Assembly: GCF_001665235.1 (NCBI RefSeq)
Contig: NZ_LZSC01000006.1
Span: forward strand, 48,195 to 112,194
Length of the DNA: 64,000 bases
Direction: 5' to 3'
Origin: Mycobacterium sp. 1100029.7
Lineage (GTDB): Bacteria > Actinomycetota > Actinomycetes > Mycobacteriales > Mycobacteriaceae
The position numbers and the translations under genes are program-made. This document shows positions 17,684 to 26,888 of this stretch, piece after piece. The notes under the pieces are model-generated. The model saw nothing but the letters and a program-made list of their open reading frames with translations, was not told the DNA's origin and ran no database searches. Every line of letters starts with the position of its first letter. Position 1 is the stretch's first letter.

Positions 17684-19875
17684 CCTTCGTCGATGGGGAA
17701 GAATGCGCGGCCGGATCCTGGGCGTCCGGAACGGGGCCGCCGGTGACCGGCGGCGGCGGCGACGTCACGCTCCTGGAAGGTTCGACGTTCTGCATCTCGG
17801 GCCCCTCGGGCGACGTCCATCGCGACCGTGCACACGGGCTGTTCGTGGCCGACACCCGAATGCTGTCCTGCTGGCGCCTCGCCATCGACGGCGCGCCGGT
17901 GCAAAACCTGTCCACGATCGAGGAGGCCACCGAGCCGTACCGCGCGACTTTCGTCGGCCGGACGCCGCCGCGTCAATGGCTGGCGGACAGCACGATGTTG
18001 GTCCTGCGCGATAGGTTGGTCGGTGATGGTTTGCGCGAGGACATCACTTTGCGCAACCTCGGCGCTGAGCCGGTGGGGGTCATCGTGACACTGACCGTCG
18101 ACACCGACTTCGCGGATCTCTTTGCCGTCAAAGAGGGCAGAGTTCAGCCGCCGCACGGCCTTGCCGTCGACATCGGTGCGGCCTCAATGACTTTCACGCT
18201 TGCCGGCCCGAACGACACCCGCAGCGCCCAGATCACCGCCACCGGAGATCCGAGCGTCACCCCGGGTCGATTTACCTTCCGGACGGTGGTCCCGCAACGT
18301 TCCGAGTGGTCAGTCTGTTTTGCCGTGGAAGCCACGACGGGAGGCAAGCGCGTTCAGCTTCGGCACCGCTGCGGCGAACCTATAGATACCAGCGCTCCCG
18401 CGCAACGGCTCCAGGCATGGCGGCTGTCGAATCCACTTGTAGCCACCGGCGATTCGGCGCTTGATCGTTCACTCGAGGTGGGCACCCGCGACTTGGGCTC
18501 GCTCCAGATCGAAGACCCGGCACGGCCGGGCTACCCGATCCTAGCGGCCGGTGCACCATGGTTCATGGCGCTCTTCGGACGAGATTCCCTCTTGACCGCG
18601 TGGATGGCCATGGGCCTGGACTCACGCTTGGCGTTGAACACCTTGCGGACTCTGGCCCGTTTGCAGGGGACCCAGGTGGACCCACTAACGGAAGAGGAGC
18701 CGGGCCGCATCCTGCACGAGGTTCGTTTGGGCAGGGAGGCGGCATTGACCCTGGGCGGGGGCACCACGTACTACGGCACCGCTGACGCCACACCGCTTTT
18801 CGTCATGCTGCTCGCCGAGCTGGATCGGTGGGGGGCTCTTCCCGATGCTGACCGGCCCGCCTTGGTGGCCGCGGCGGACCGGGCCATGGCATGGATCCTG
18901 GAGTACGGCGACGCCGACGGAGACGGTTTCGTGGAGTACCGCCGACACACCGACCGCGGCTTGGTCAACCAGGGCTGGAAAGATTCCTTTGATGGCGTCA
19001 ACCATGCCGACGGGCGTCTGGCCGCGCCACCGATAGCACTGTGCGAGGTGCAGGGTTATGTGTACGCAGCGTTCCAGGCCCGCGCGTTCCTCGCCGAGAC
19101 AGACGGTGACCTAGTGTGCGCACAGCAGTGGCGCAGCAGGGCGGCGCGGTTGAAAGCGGCGTTCAACCTGGCCTTTTGGATGCCCCAACAGCAGGCGTTC
19201 GCGCTGGCGCTCGACGGCGCCAAACATCAAGTCGACGCGATCGCGTCGAACATGGCGCATTGTCTGTGGACGGGCATCGTTGATGACGACAAGGCCGCCG
19301 CGGTAGCCGCGCATCTGGTGGGCCCGGCGCTGAACTCGGGCTTCGGCGTGCGGACTCTCGCCACCGACATGAACGCTTACAACCCGATGAGCTACCACAA
19401 CGGTTCCGTGTGGCCGCACGACACAGCGATCGCCGTCGCCGGACTCGCGAATTACGGCTTTGTCCAAGAGGCTCAACAGATTGCGTTGGGGCTTCTCGAC
19501 GCTTCGGAATACTTCGGGGGTCGGCTGCCCGAGCTGTTCTGCGGCTTTCCGCGGGCTGACTTCTCGCGTCCTGTGCCGTATCCGACGTCATGCTCGCCGC
19601 AAGCCTGGGCCGCTGCGAGCTCGCGCCTGGTGCTGCGCAGCCTGCTGGGCTTCAATCCGGACATTCCGCACGGCCGAGTGGAGATATGTCCCATTCCTCC
19701 GAGTCGGTTCTTGCCCATGCGCCTGCACAACGTCCCCCTTGCCGGAACACGGATCAGTATCACCGTCGACGCGCAGGGTGGTGTCGATGCGTCCGAGCTT
19801 CCCGCGGGAGTCCGGCTGGTATTAACCCAGCCCAGAGATTTCCCTGGTCACCCTTCGGCGCAGCAGCTGAGTTAA
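17680..19875 (+). CDS. Amylo-alpha-1,6-glucosidase-like (GDE N-bis plus six-hairpin domain)
   Basis: 731 aa from GTG 17680. The N-terminal ~200 residues match the glycogen-debranching N-bis domain (SGPSGDVHRDRAHGLFVADTR). The remainder is an alpha/alpha-six-hairpin glycosidase domain with characteristic APWFMALFGRDSLLTAW, LVNQGWKDSFD and NPMSYHNGSVWPHD; acidic residues in these motifs are the expected catalytic pair. It would trim branched or trehalose-like glucans. It is coupled to the GT4 gene by a 4-bp overlap, suggesting synthesis and remodelling of one glycan. Its 3' end overlaps the convergent SRPBCC remnant by 4 bp. Confidence 0.88.
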   Translation: MTFVDGEECAAGSWASGTGPPVTGGGGDVTLLEGSTFCISGPSGDVHRDRAHGLFVADTRMLSCWRLAIDGAPVQNLSTIEEATEPYRATFVGRTPPRQWLADSTMLVLRDRLVGDGLREDITLRNLGAEPVGVIVTLTVDTDFADLFAVKEGRVQPPHGLAVDIGAASMTFTLAGPNDTRSAQITATGDPSVTPGRFTFRTVVPQRSEWSVCFAVEATTGGKRVQLRHRCGEPIDTSAPAQRLQAWRLSNPLVATGDSALDRSLEVGTRDLGSLQIEDPARPGYPILAAGAPWFMALFGRDSLLTAWMAMGLDSRLALNTLRTLARLQGTQVDPLTEEEPGRILHEVRLGREAALTLGGGTTYYGTADATPLFVMLLAELDRWGALPDADRPALVAAADRAMAWILEYGDADGDGFVEYRRHTDRGLVNQGWKDSFDGVNHADGRLAAPPIALCEVQGYVYAAFQARAFLAETDGDLVCAQQWRSRAARLKAAFNLAFWMPQQQAFALALDGAKHQVDAIASNMAHCLWTGIVDDDKAAAVAAHLVGPALNSGFGVRTLATDMNAYNPMSYHNGSVWPHDTAIAVAGLANYGFVQEAQQIALGLLDASEYFGGRLPELFCGFPRADFSRPVPYPTSCSPQAWAAASSRLVLRSLLGFNPDIPHGRVEICPIPPSRFLPMRLHNVPLAGTRISITVDAQGGVDASELPAGVRLVLTQPRDFPGHPSAQQLS

Positions 19876-20330
19876 CTTGCCTTCGTTGGTAACTCGTCTG
19901 CGTCCCGGCGCTCGGCGATTTGCGCTAGCCGCCAAAGACATTCACGATTCCGCGGTGCGAATGCCGCTGCTTGCAGGTTCTCCGGCAATCGGCTCAAGGG
20001 GCCCGATACGGCTATTTCCGACATTGCCACCTGACAGCCCGCGGCAGTGCCGCTCAACCGCAACGTGATGCGCGCCTCCGTTGCCGGCCGGACCCGGGCG
20101 AACAAGACGAGTTCCTCGTGCGGAGAGCAGGATTCGACGACGGTCTCGTCGTTGATCAACGCCGGTCAAGCTCCGATGGAGTGCAAGATGCGGGTGCTGG
20201 GCGAAGGCCATTTCCTACTCACGGCGCGCGTTCGGCTGTTTCCTACCACCCAGCTGGAATAGGTCCAACCGTCGGCCAGAACATCCCAGACGCGCTCGCA
20301 TGTCGCGTCGACATCTCTCGTAACCCTCAT
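19872..20330 (-). pseudogene. SRPBCC (polyketide cyclase/START-like) gene interrupted by an in-frame TGA
   Basis: A 152-codon frame read from ATG 20330, which has GGAGGG upstream, is intact except for one TGA at 20166-20168. Before it stand TRDVDATCERVWDVLADGW, WVVGNSRTRAV and TRILHSIGA; after it, in the same frame, PALINDETVVESCSPHEEL and a normal SRPBCC C-terminus. Related proteins usually have Trp at this spot (GAWP), so a single TGG-to-TGA change explains the break. It is a recent nonsense mutation, a sequencing error, or a read-through stop. The family binds hydrophobic ligands in a helix-grip fold. Confidence 0.75.
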
Positions 20331-20363
20331 GTCGCCCTCCGGTTCGAACATCTGACGGCCTGC

Positions 20364-21533
20364 TCACAGTCTGTCGAGCGTGGGGAAAAGAAGTTCTCGA
20401 GCGGCCAGTTGAACGGCTGCCGCTAACGGGATGGCAACGAGCGCACCGACTATTCCGAGCAATGCCCCGCCGACGAGTACGGCCAACAACGTGGCGACCG
20501 CCGGCACGTCGACCGCGCGCCCGATGATCTTGGGTACCAATAGATAGTCTTCGGCGAGGCGGAAAAACGTATAGAACAACAGAGTTGCGATGGCTACCGG
20601 AAAGGAGACGGTGAGTGCGACCGCGGCGACAATGACACCGGCGACGCTCGACCCGAACGGGACGAGGTCCAGCAACGCTACGAAGATCCCGAGCAGCAGC
20701 GGATACGGCACATCGAAGATGACGAGCCAGACGAAGCTGGCCACCCCGGCAAGGGCCGATATGACGATGTTGCCGAACACATATGCGCCCACTTTCGCGA
20801 ACACCTGGTCCCCCAGGAGGATCGCACGGGGACGGCGGGAGTGCGGTACGAAGCGGTATAAAGTCGCGCGGATCCGGGGAAAGTCGGCCAGGAAGTAGAC
20901 CGTCAGCACGGCGACGACGACAGCGTCGGCTACGGCCCCGAAGACCGCCTCTCCGGCCTTGACGGCCTGCCCGACGACCGGTCCTCCGGAGCCGTTGACT
21001 GTCTCGGTGATTCGTTGTTGAAGGTGGAAACGGTCATTGAGCCGTCCGAGCCAGGACGAATGGTCCCCGATGTGCTGGATGTAATGGGGCGCCTGGTCGG
21101 TGAACTCCCGCGCCTGCTGCACCAGCGCGGGAATGGCCGCGGCCAGCGATCCGGCCACCACCGCGATCACTGCGAAGAGCACCGCGGTGACCGCCGCCCA
21201 GCGAGCCATCTTCTTTCCGACCAACCACGACACCGCAGGCTCGAGCCCCAAGGCGATAAAGAAAGCTACGCCAACCAAGAGAAGCATCGACGACGCCGCC
21301 GCAAGACCGCGAAGCGCGCAGTATGTCACCGCGACACCGGCCGACGCGGTCAGGCCGACGAAGAACGGCGAGTGCCAGTCGAATCGGCGCCCGGGAGGAC
21401 CCACCGGCTGCTCCGGCGTACGGAGTTGTGCCGCAACGTCTTCGGCACCGGCAACGGGCCCTCCGTCAGTGTCGCGGGGCCCCCCGGGGAAGCCGTTGGT
21501 TGCAGCGGCGCTCAGCTCTGTCATGTTGTTCAT
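20364..21533 (-). CDS. AI-2E family (PerM-like) membrane transporter
   Basis: 389 aa from ATG 21533 with about eight transmembrane segments. A cytosolic N-terminus leads into LLLVGVAFFIALGLEPAVSWLV, a large central extracellular helical region (~150-210: ALVQQAREFTDQAPHYIQHIG) and a C-terminal membrane block with VPFGSSVAGVIVAAVAL and a YLLVPKIIGRAVDVP-type motif. These are diagnostic of the family that includes AI-2 exporter TqsA and Na+/H+ antiporter-like members. Substrate unknown. It starts 4 bp after the GAF-ANTAR stop and is probably cotranscribed; an alternative in-frame TTG start lies at 21560. Confidence 0.88.
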   Translation of the reverse strand: MNNMTELSAAATNGFPGGPRDTDGGPVAGAEDVAAQLRTPEQPVGPPGRRFDWHSPFFVGLTASAGVAVTYCALRGLAAASSMLLLVGVAFFIALGLEPAVSWLVGKKMARWAAVTAVLFAVIAVVAGSLAAAIPALVQQAREFTDQAPHYIQHIGDHSSWLGRLNDRFHLQQRITETVNGSGGPVVGQAVKAGEAVFGAVADAVVVAVLTVYFLADFPRIRATLYRFVPHSRRPRAILLGDQVFAKVGAYVFGNIVISALAGVASFVWLVIFDVPYPLLLGIFVALLDLVPFGSSVAGVIVAAVALTVSFPVAIATLLFYTFFRLAEDYLLVPKIIGRAVDVPAVATLLAVLVGGALLGIVGALVAIPLAAAVQLAARELLFPTLDRL

Positions 21534-21537
21534 CGCT

Positions 21538-22260
21538 TCATTTATCGGGGTGGTCGACAAGCCGGGCGGCCAAGTCCCGTACCGGTGTGTTGGTCTCTTG
21601 GGAGATCGCTGTCAACATCGCGAAGGCGTGCAGCGCGTCGACGCGGAAGCGTTCCATGATCATGCCTTTCGCTTGTCCGATGACGTCGCGGCTGGCAAGC
21701 GCGGCTTTGAATTGGCGCTCCCGGTTGTCGTGCAGCAGTGCGATCGCGGCATGGCTGGCAAGCATCGCGGCAACTGGCTCCGAGTCGGGCCTGAAGGCTT
21801 TGGCCCGGAATCCGAAAAGGGTAAACGCTGCACCGATTTCCCCGGGAATGTCTATCGGAGAGGACAACACGCTGTGCACTCCGGCGGTCGTCGCGCACGG
21901 CGCAAACCGTGGCCATCTGGTATCGGTGCGCAAGTCGTCACAGCGAATCGCTTGCTTAGCTCTGATCGCCTCCAGGCATGGTCCGTGACCGGCCGCTTGT
22001 TGGGCGGTGTCCAGCGACGCGGTCAGCTCCGATGTCCTTGTGATCGATCTCAGATGGCCGTCGTCGATTATCGAAATCTTGGCGCAGTCAGCACCCGGTA
22101 TCAACGCCAATGAGGCACCGGCGAGCTCGGCGAGGGCGTCGTCGATGTGTGCCGTGCCGACCATTACACCGGTCAGACTTACGATCGCCGACTGAACCGC
22201 TTTGCCGTGGCGCCCCTGACCAGGGTGCTCGGGATTCTCGAAGTGACCTACTGTGACCAT
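21538..22260 (-). CDS. GAF and ANTAR domain regulator
   Basis: 240 aa from ATG 22260 (a TTG at 22278 is the alternative). The GAF domain covers residues ~25-170 (GADCAKISIIDDGHLRSI, AAGHGPCLEAIRAKQ, SVLSSPIDI). An ANTAR RNA-binding three-helix domain covers the last ~60 residues (ALASRDVIGQAKGMIMERFRV, AFAMLTAISQETNTPVRDLA). ANTAR proteins act as antiterminators by binding paired hairpins in nascent RNA. It lies directly upstream of the AI-2E-type permease and may control it. Input signal unknown. Confidence 0.9.
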   Translation of the reverse strand: MVTVGHFENPEHPGQGRHGKAVQSAIVSLTGVMVGTAHIDDALAELAGASLALIPGADCAKISIIDDGHLRSITRTSELTASLDTAQQAAGHGPCLEAIRAKQAIRCDDLRTDTRWPRFAPCATTAGVHSVLSSPIDIPGEIGAAFTLFGFRAKAFRPDSEPVAAMLASHAAIALLHDNRERQFKAALASRDVIGQAKGMIMERFRVDALHAFAMLTAISQETNTPVRDLAARLVDHPDK

Positions 22261-22582
22261 GGGGAAGCCGTTTCGCAAGCAACGACGGGAATGACCTCAA
22301 TCCGTTGCCGCACAGTGTTTGTCAGTCTTTTCATCGACTCCCCCAAACGTTCCCGATGGGTATTACGGCACTGCTGTTCGACTATGCCAACCGGATTCAA
22401 TTTCAAGCGTCGGCCCGGCAGGGCAATAAATGTAAAGCGCCCTAGCCTGGTGGACCCGTTGGAATCCGGGCTTCGCGGAGGAGCTCTTGGCGACGCTGAG
22501 ACGTGGTGTCTCCCGTTCGCCCAAGATGACCCGCGTTGCCCCGGTAAATTTAAAAGTTAAGAATGTTAACGAAGGCACGTGA
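22261..22582. other. Divergent intergenic region, GAF-ANTAR / AraC copy A
   Basis: 322 bp, with a distinctly A/T-rich end (22541-22575) just before the AraC start. GAAGG at 22571-22575 is the AraC ribosome-binding site. No gene or RNA recognised. Confidence 0.4.
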
Positions 22583-23704
22583 GTGGCCCGGCCGATGCTC
22601 AGGGACACAGGGGACGGCGAAAGTGGGGAAATGCGGAACCAGTTTCCACACCTTCCCTTGTGGGCGGCGGATGCGGCAGTGAACGGGGACAGTCAGGGAC
22701 CCGTCGCGAATTGCTTCGGCACATTGACGGCCGATGGGGCGCAACTGACGGACACGACGGATATCGACGAAGCGATAGAAATTTTGCGCTCAGCGTTTTT
22801 CCCCGTCGATATCACTCCTCGCGGTCGCGACTCGTTACACATCCGGGTCAAGGCAGAGCAACTACCGCTGCTCAGTATCGGGTATCTCGCCCTCGGTGGT
22901 CAGGCGACGATTCGAGCGGCCGACATGCCTGGCTATCAGATCGCCGTCGCAGTGTCGGGTCACAGCGTGAGCAAGTGGTCGGATGGTCACGGCACCACCG
23001 TTACTTCGCCTGGATCGGCGACGGTCTGCAGGCCCGGCGGGGACGTCGAACAGCTGTGGTCAGACGATTGTGCTCAGCTCGGCATCAAGATCGCGCCGGC
23101 CGTGCTTGCGGGTGAGCTGGAACATTTGCTCGACCGGTCGATTGGTGTGCCCGTGGAGTTTGCTCGTCGACTGGATCTCACGGATCCGTCGTCCCAGAGT
23201 TGGCTGAGCCTAGTCGCAGTGCTGGCGCGGGAGGCAGGCAAGGATGCCGGAATGCTCGCCCACCGACTTCCCGCCGCAAACTCGCAGCACCTGCTCATTG
23301 AGGGCCTGCTACTCACTCAGCCGCACAACTACACGGACGCGCTTCGTCAGGATGGTCGGCACGCCTCGGCAGCGGCGGTGCGGCAGTCAATCGACTTGAT
23401 GCGCAGCTATCCGGAGTCGGAGTGGACGACGGCGGCACTTGCCCGTACGGCAGGTGTCAGCGCGCGAGCACTGCAAAAGGGGTTTGCCAAGTCGGGCGAG
23501 CTGCCGCCTATGACGTACCTGCGCAACCTACGCTTGCATCGGGTACGCGCCGAGCTGGCCGACGCCTCCCGGGCACCGAGCTCTGCGGCGGTCACTAAGG
23601 CGGCCAGCCGGTGGGGATTCGTCCACCTCGGCCGGTTTGCTCAGCAATACCGTCAATTGTTCGGTGAACACCCGTCACAGACGCTTCGCCTGTCGGACCG
23701 GTAA
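22583..23704 (+). CDS. AraC-family transcriptional regulator (copy A)
   Basis: 373 aa from GTG 22583. The N-terminal half (~60-220) is an AraC-binding-like sensory domain (LHIRVKAEQLPLLSIGYLALGG). The C-terminal HTH pair is WTTAALARTAGVSARALQKGFAKSG and AVTKAASRWGFVHLGRFAQQYRQLFGEHP. Close in architecture and sequence to the protein at 26889-27920: both carry the YLRxLRLHRVxxEL and WGFVHLGRFAxQYxQLFGExPSxTLR signatures. The two convergent copies bracket the STAS, PucR and DJ-1 genes. Its 3' end overlaps the STAS gene by 52 bp. Confidence 0.9.
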   Translation: MARPMLRDTGDGESGEMRNQFPHLPLWAADAAVNGDSQGPVANCFGTLTADGAQLTDTTDIDEAIEILRSAFFPVDITPRGRDSLHIRVKAEQLPLLSIGYLALGGQATIRAADMPGYQIAVAVSGHSVSKWSDGHGTTVTSPGSATVCRPGGDVEQLWSDDCAQLGIKIAPAVLAGELEHLLDRSIGVPVEFARRLDLTDPSSQSWLSLVAVLAREAGKDAGMLAHRLPAANSQHLLIEGLLLTQPHNYTDALRQDGRHASAAAVRQSIDLMRSYPESEWTTAALARTAGVSARALQKGFAKSGELPPMTYLRNLRLHRVRAELADASRAPSSAAVTKAASRWGFVHLGRFAQQYRQLFGEHPSQTLRLSDR

Positions 23705-24087
23705 CCGTGGGGGCGTTGCGCCTCGCGCATCGTCGCAAAGATTTCAAAGCGCTCGGTCAGATCGGCGGCGGCCAGAGCCGTCGCGACAGGACCGGTCGGC
23801 GAGGTAACCAGGCAGATAGGTGTATCAGACTCGGCCGCCAACGCGGTGGCGGCAACCAAGGCCTCGACAGCGGCGTTATCGATGCACGTTGCGCCAGAAA
23901 GCTCTAACACCAGCTGCGCCGGCGTTTGCGTCAACTCAGCGGCGACGGCGCGCGAGATCACCGCATGTGTTCCGCCGTCAAGAGCACCCGTCGCGTAGAC
24001 GATGCTCGTGCCAGCAGGAAGTCGTTGCACGGTGTACGAGAACGACCCACTCGGTTGGCCTTCGATGTGCTCGTTGACTGAACTCAC
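23653..24087 (-). CDS. STAS-domain protein (anti-anti-sigma-like), phosphosite lost
   Basis: 144 aa from GTG 24087 (VSSVNEHIEG). STAS fold features: AGTSIVYATGALDGGTHAVISRAVAAEL and QLVLELSGATCIDNAAVEALVAAT. In anti-sigma-factor antagonists the helix begins D-S-S-G with the second Ser phosphorylated by the partner kinase; here it reads D-N-A-A, so that switch is missing. It may be a constitutively active antagonist, or a STAS module with another partner. No anti-sigma kinase or sigma gene is adjacent. A longer frame runs upstream to 24216, but that part looks non-coding. Confidence 0.75.
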   Translation of the reverse strand: MSSVNEHIEGQPSGSFSYTVQRLPAGTSIVYATGALDGGTHAVISRAVAAELTQTPAQLVLELSGATCIDNAAVEALVAATALAAESDTPICLVTSPTGPVATALAAADLTERFEIFATMREAQRPHGYRSDRRSVCDGCSPNN

Positions 24088-24269
24088 CCCCCAATGTGCT
24101 CTAGAGAGAGTCAAGCAAACCCAGTCGTGTCTCGATATCCGTCGAGCGCCTCGGCGTCGTCCGATGTGCGCCAAACCTCGACCTCGGACCAACGCAACGA
24201 AGGCAACAGGAGTCAACGATCAGCGATTCAACGAGCCCGTCGAGCCGACGGACTGCCGAGCGGCCATCG

Positions 24270-26024
24270 CTACGCCGGCATTCCTTCATTTGACGGCGCT
24301 CGCCCGCTGGTGCTGCTGACCAGGATGAGGGACTGTGTCGCCCCGAGCATTTCGGCAACTTTTGTTGCGAGGTGCAGGTTCAGGCGCGTCTCCACGTGTT
24401 GCAGGTCGCGGCCGGAAATGTCGCGGATGCGTCCGAGGCGGTAACGCAATGTGCTGCGGTGAATGTTGAGCGCGCTCGCCGCCTGATCGTAATTTCCTCC
24501 GGAATCCAGATAGCGCGCCAAGGTGTTGACCAGGTCGGCGTTCTTGTCCTGGTCATAGGCCATGAGGGGGCCCAGCCATTCCGCTAAGAATTCACGAACC
24601 CCGGGGCTGTTGTCGCTCGGATCGAGAATTCGGCACACCCCCAGGTCGTCGAAACGTCGGAAACCGTGCCGGCCTACCGAAGCCTTCTGCATGCGCAAGG
24701 TTCGCCGGGCTTCAGCAAAGGAGCGCGGTAGCTCGGAAGGAGTTAGCGCGACCGATCCGATCGCGATCCATCCACGCCCATTCCCGACGGCCGCGGAGAC
24801 CGCACGATACAGAGACCGCGGTTGGGCCACATCCTCGGTCAGCAGGACTGTCATCGACTGTCGGCGCGCGCACAGCGGATGCAGACCCGCGGACGTCGCC
24901 CACCGAGTGGCCGACCGCGCGATCAGTTCGCCGTCGATTTCGGCGGCCCATTGCAGGATCGTCACCCGATGCGGCCTGCGCAGGTTGTAACCAAGCGCCT
25001 CACCCCGGGCGTGTGCCGTCGCATCGTCGGTGCCCGCAAGCAGATCGTCGACCAGATCCCGACTGAGGCGCAGCTCCGCTTCTGCGAGCGAACGCTGGTG
25101 GGAGAACTCCGCTGCTAACACCGCCGCTGCGTATTCCAGTGCAAAGACGTCGAATCGGTCAGCGCGGCCTTCCGGATCGTGCAGGACGACGACTCCTAGA
25201 ACATCTGCCTTCGCACGGATCAGGCTGAAGATCCGGTTGCCGCACTGGCCGTGTTGCCCGGTCGCTCCGGCGCAGCGAAGCACGTCCTCGCGGTTGCTCG
25301 CGCCGATCGCCCGATATGCGGGAGGAATCGGTGCTGGCGACCATGCTCGCAGGTTCCCAAAAGAATCCTCGATTGATACTGGCAATGAGGTCAGGTCATG
25401 CAATGCACGTGCAATGCCGGCCGCATCCGCCGACCCGGACGGATTGGTCAGAGCCCTTTGGATGTGCTCCCGTCGCTTGAGTTCGGCAACGCTGCGCGAC
25501 AACCGGTCGATCGTTTTCTCGTGCCTTTCGGTCAACTCCCTGAGCTGAATGTGTTGGCGTCGTTCCCTCTCGATGACTTCCGCACTTTCCATCGCGGTGG
25601 CCGTAAGCTGCGCGAGTACTTTGAGCAACACCAACTCGTGGCCGGAGACGGGATCCGCGGCGCGGACAACCAGGACACCTTTGACGGCATCAGTGGTGCG
25701 CAGCGTGATCGCATATCGCCAATTCGAGTCGGGGAGCACGACCTCGCGGTCCACGCCGATGCCCGCGGCAACGGCCGCATCGAGGGCGCTGTCCAGCGGG
25801 GGTTCTCGATCGCTGTTGGGGAGCAGGGATCCATCGACCAACCGATAGGCGGTTTCAGTGGAGCACTTGCTTAGGGACTGCACCGCCTCTGCGGCCAATT
25901 CCAATACGGCGTTGGCCGGGCGACCGTCGAACATCAACGAAGACAGAATGAAAACGCCGTACAAGCCTGGAAGCTCGGCACAATGATCGCTGCGCACTTT
26001 CGGTGCCGACGTATCTACAGTCAT
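24270..26024 (-). CDS. PucR/CdaR-type regulator (copy B)
   Basis: 584 aa from ATG 26024, preceded by GGTAAGGGC. GAF-like sensory domain (~35-190), a coiled-coil linker rich in Glu/Arg (ESAEVIERERRQHIQLRELTERHEKTIDRL), a second sensory segment, and a C-terminal PucR HTH (NYDQAASALNIHRSTLRYRLGRIRDISGRDLQHVETRLNL shortened here to its core). Paralogue of the 13.8-kb regulator. It is divergent from DJ-1 copy B, its most likely target; the intergenic region holds a SigF-like promoter for this gene. Confidence 0.9.
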   Translation of the reverse strand: MTVDTSAPKVRSDHCAELPGLYGVFILSSLMFDGRPANAVLELAAEAVQSLSKCSTETAYRLVDGSLLPNSDREPPLDSALDAAVAAGIGVDREVVLPDSNWRYAITLRTTDAVKGVLVVRAADPVSGHELVLLKVLAQLTATAMESAEVIERERRQHIQLRELTERHEKTIDRLSRSVAELKRREHIQRALTNPSGSADAAGIARALHDLTSLPVSIEDSFGNLRAWSPAPIPPAYRAIGASNREDVLRCAGATGQHGQCGNRIFSLIRAKADVLGVVVLHDPEGRADRFDVFALEYAAAVLAAEFSHQRSLAEAELRLSRDLVDDLLAGTDDATAHARGEALGYNLRRPHRVTILQWAAEIDGELIARSATRWATSAGLHPLCARRQSMTVLLTEDVAQPRSLYRAVSAAVGNGRGWIAIGSVALTPSELPRSFAEARRTLRMQKASVGRHGFRRFDDLGVCRILDPSDNSPGVREFLAEWLGPLMAYDQDKNADLVNTLARYLDSGGNYDQAASALNIHRSTLRYRLGRIRDISGRDLQHVETRLNLHLATKVAEMLGATQSLILVSSTSGRAPSNEGMPA

Positions 26025-26063
26025 GCCCTTACCTCGCCATTGTCCGACCTGCCATTGCCCGGT

Positions 26064-26090
26064 ATACCCGGGGACTGCACCGATTAAATC
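26064..26090 (-). promoter_or_regulatory. Candidate SigF-type promoter of PucR copy B
   Basis: On the minus strand GATTT (26090-26086), a 16-bp spacer and GGGTAT (26069-26064) approximate the mycobacterial SigF consensus (GGTTT, 15-17 bp, GGGTAT). The -10 lies 40 bp before the ATG at 26024. SigF is a general-stress/stationary-phase sigma factor, which fits the surrounding genes. Confidence 0.4.
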
Positions 26091-26279
26091 ACCAGGGGTC
26101 AATGCGGGGATATAACGAAATGCACTGCGCAGCAACCGATCTGACGCGTGACAGGCCGGGATTCGGCCCACCGCCGCCAATAGCAGTCGTTAATTTGGAC
26201 CCTCGAGGGTGAAGAGTCCGGCCTGACCACGGTGTCAGGGTGGCGTTCGTGCGACTCAACCACGGAAGGAACTTTGGAA

Positions 26280-26840
26280 ATGGCAAATTCGCTGCAGGGC
26301 AAAAGGGTTGCAATACTGGCGGCCGACGGCGTGGAGCGGGTCGAGTTAGAAGTACCGCGGGACCAGGTTCAGCGGGCCGGTGCGCAGACCGAATTGCTGT
26401 CGCTGCATTCGGGACAGATCCAGGCCCGGAACAATGATCTCGATGACGGCGGCAGCTTCGACGTCGAGCGGGAGGTTTCTGAGGCGTCGGTCGACGATTA
26501 CGACGCGTTGCTGCTACCCGGCGGCACGGTCAATCCCGACAAGCTTCGAATGAACGATCGGGCGGTTGCGTTTGTCCGCGACTTCGTCAACTCCGGTAAG
26601 CCGGTCGGCGTGATCTGTCACGGCCCGTGGACGCTCGTCGAGGCCGGCGTTGCCCAAGGCCGCAGACTCACGTCGTTTCCGAGCATCCGGACCGACCTTC
26701 GCAACGCCGGCGCCGAGGTCGTCGACGATGAGGTCGTCGTCGACGGCAACTTGATTTCGTCGCGCTCACCGGACGACCTGCCGGCGTTTTGCTCCGCCGT
26801 CGTGGAGCGGTTCGCTACGGCGCCCGCGAGTGCTTCGTGA
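26280..26840 (+). CDS. DJ-1/PfpI-family protein (copy B)
   Basis: 186 aa from ATG 26280, with GGAAGGA upstream. PfpI-type features are intact: Glu19 in DGVERVEL, the PGG loop in ALLLPGGTVNPDKL (~77-90), the nucleophile elbow GVICHGPWTLVEAG with C113-H114, and a C-terminal region with SSRSPDDLPAF. This subgroup is annotated variously as intracellular protease, glyoxalase III-like enzyme or deglycase; hydrolytic repair of carbonyl damage is a reasonable guess. Divergent from PucR copy B, which may regulate it. Confidence 0.9.
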   Translation: MANSLQGKRVAILAADGVERVELEVPRDQVQRAGAQTELLSLHSGQIQARNNDLDDGGSFDVEREVSEASVDDYDALLLPGGTVNPDKLRMNDRAVAFVRDFVNSGKPVGVICHGPWTLVEAGVAQGRRLTSFPSIRTDLRNAGAEVVDDEVVVDGNLISSRSPDDLPAFCSAVVERFATAPASAS

Positions 26841-26888
26841 CGCCCACCCGAGCGTTCGCGCCTCGCGGCGACCAGCTAACGAGGCAGC

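Noticed and set aside
22363..22608. 81-codon minus-strand frame before AraC copy A
   Set aside because: No ribosome-binding site, odd composition, overlaps the AraC start; not supported as a gene.
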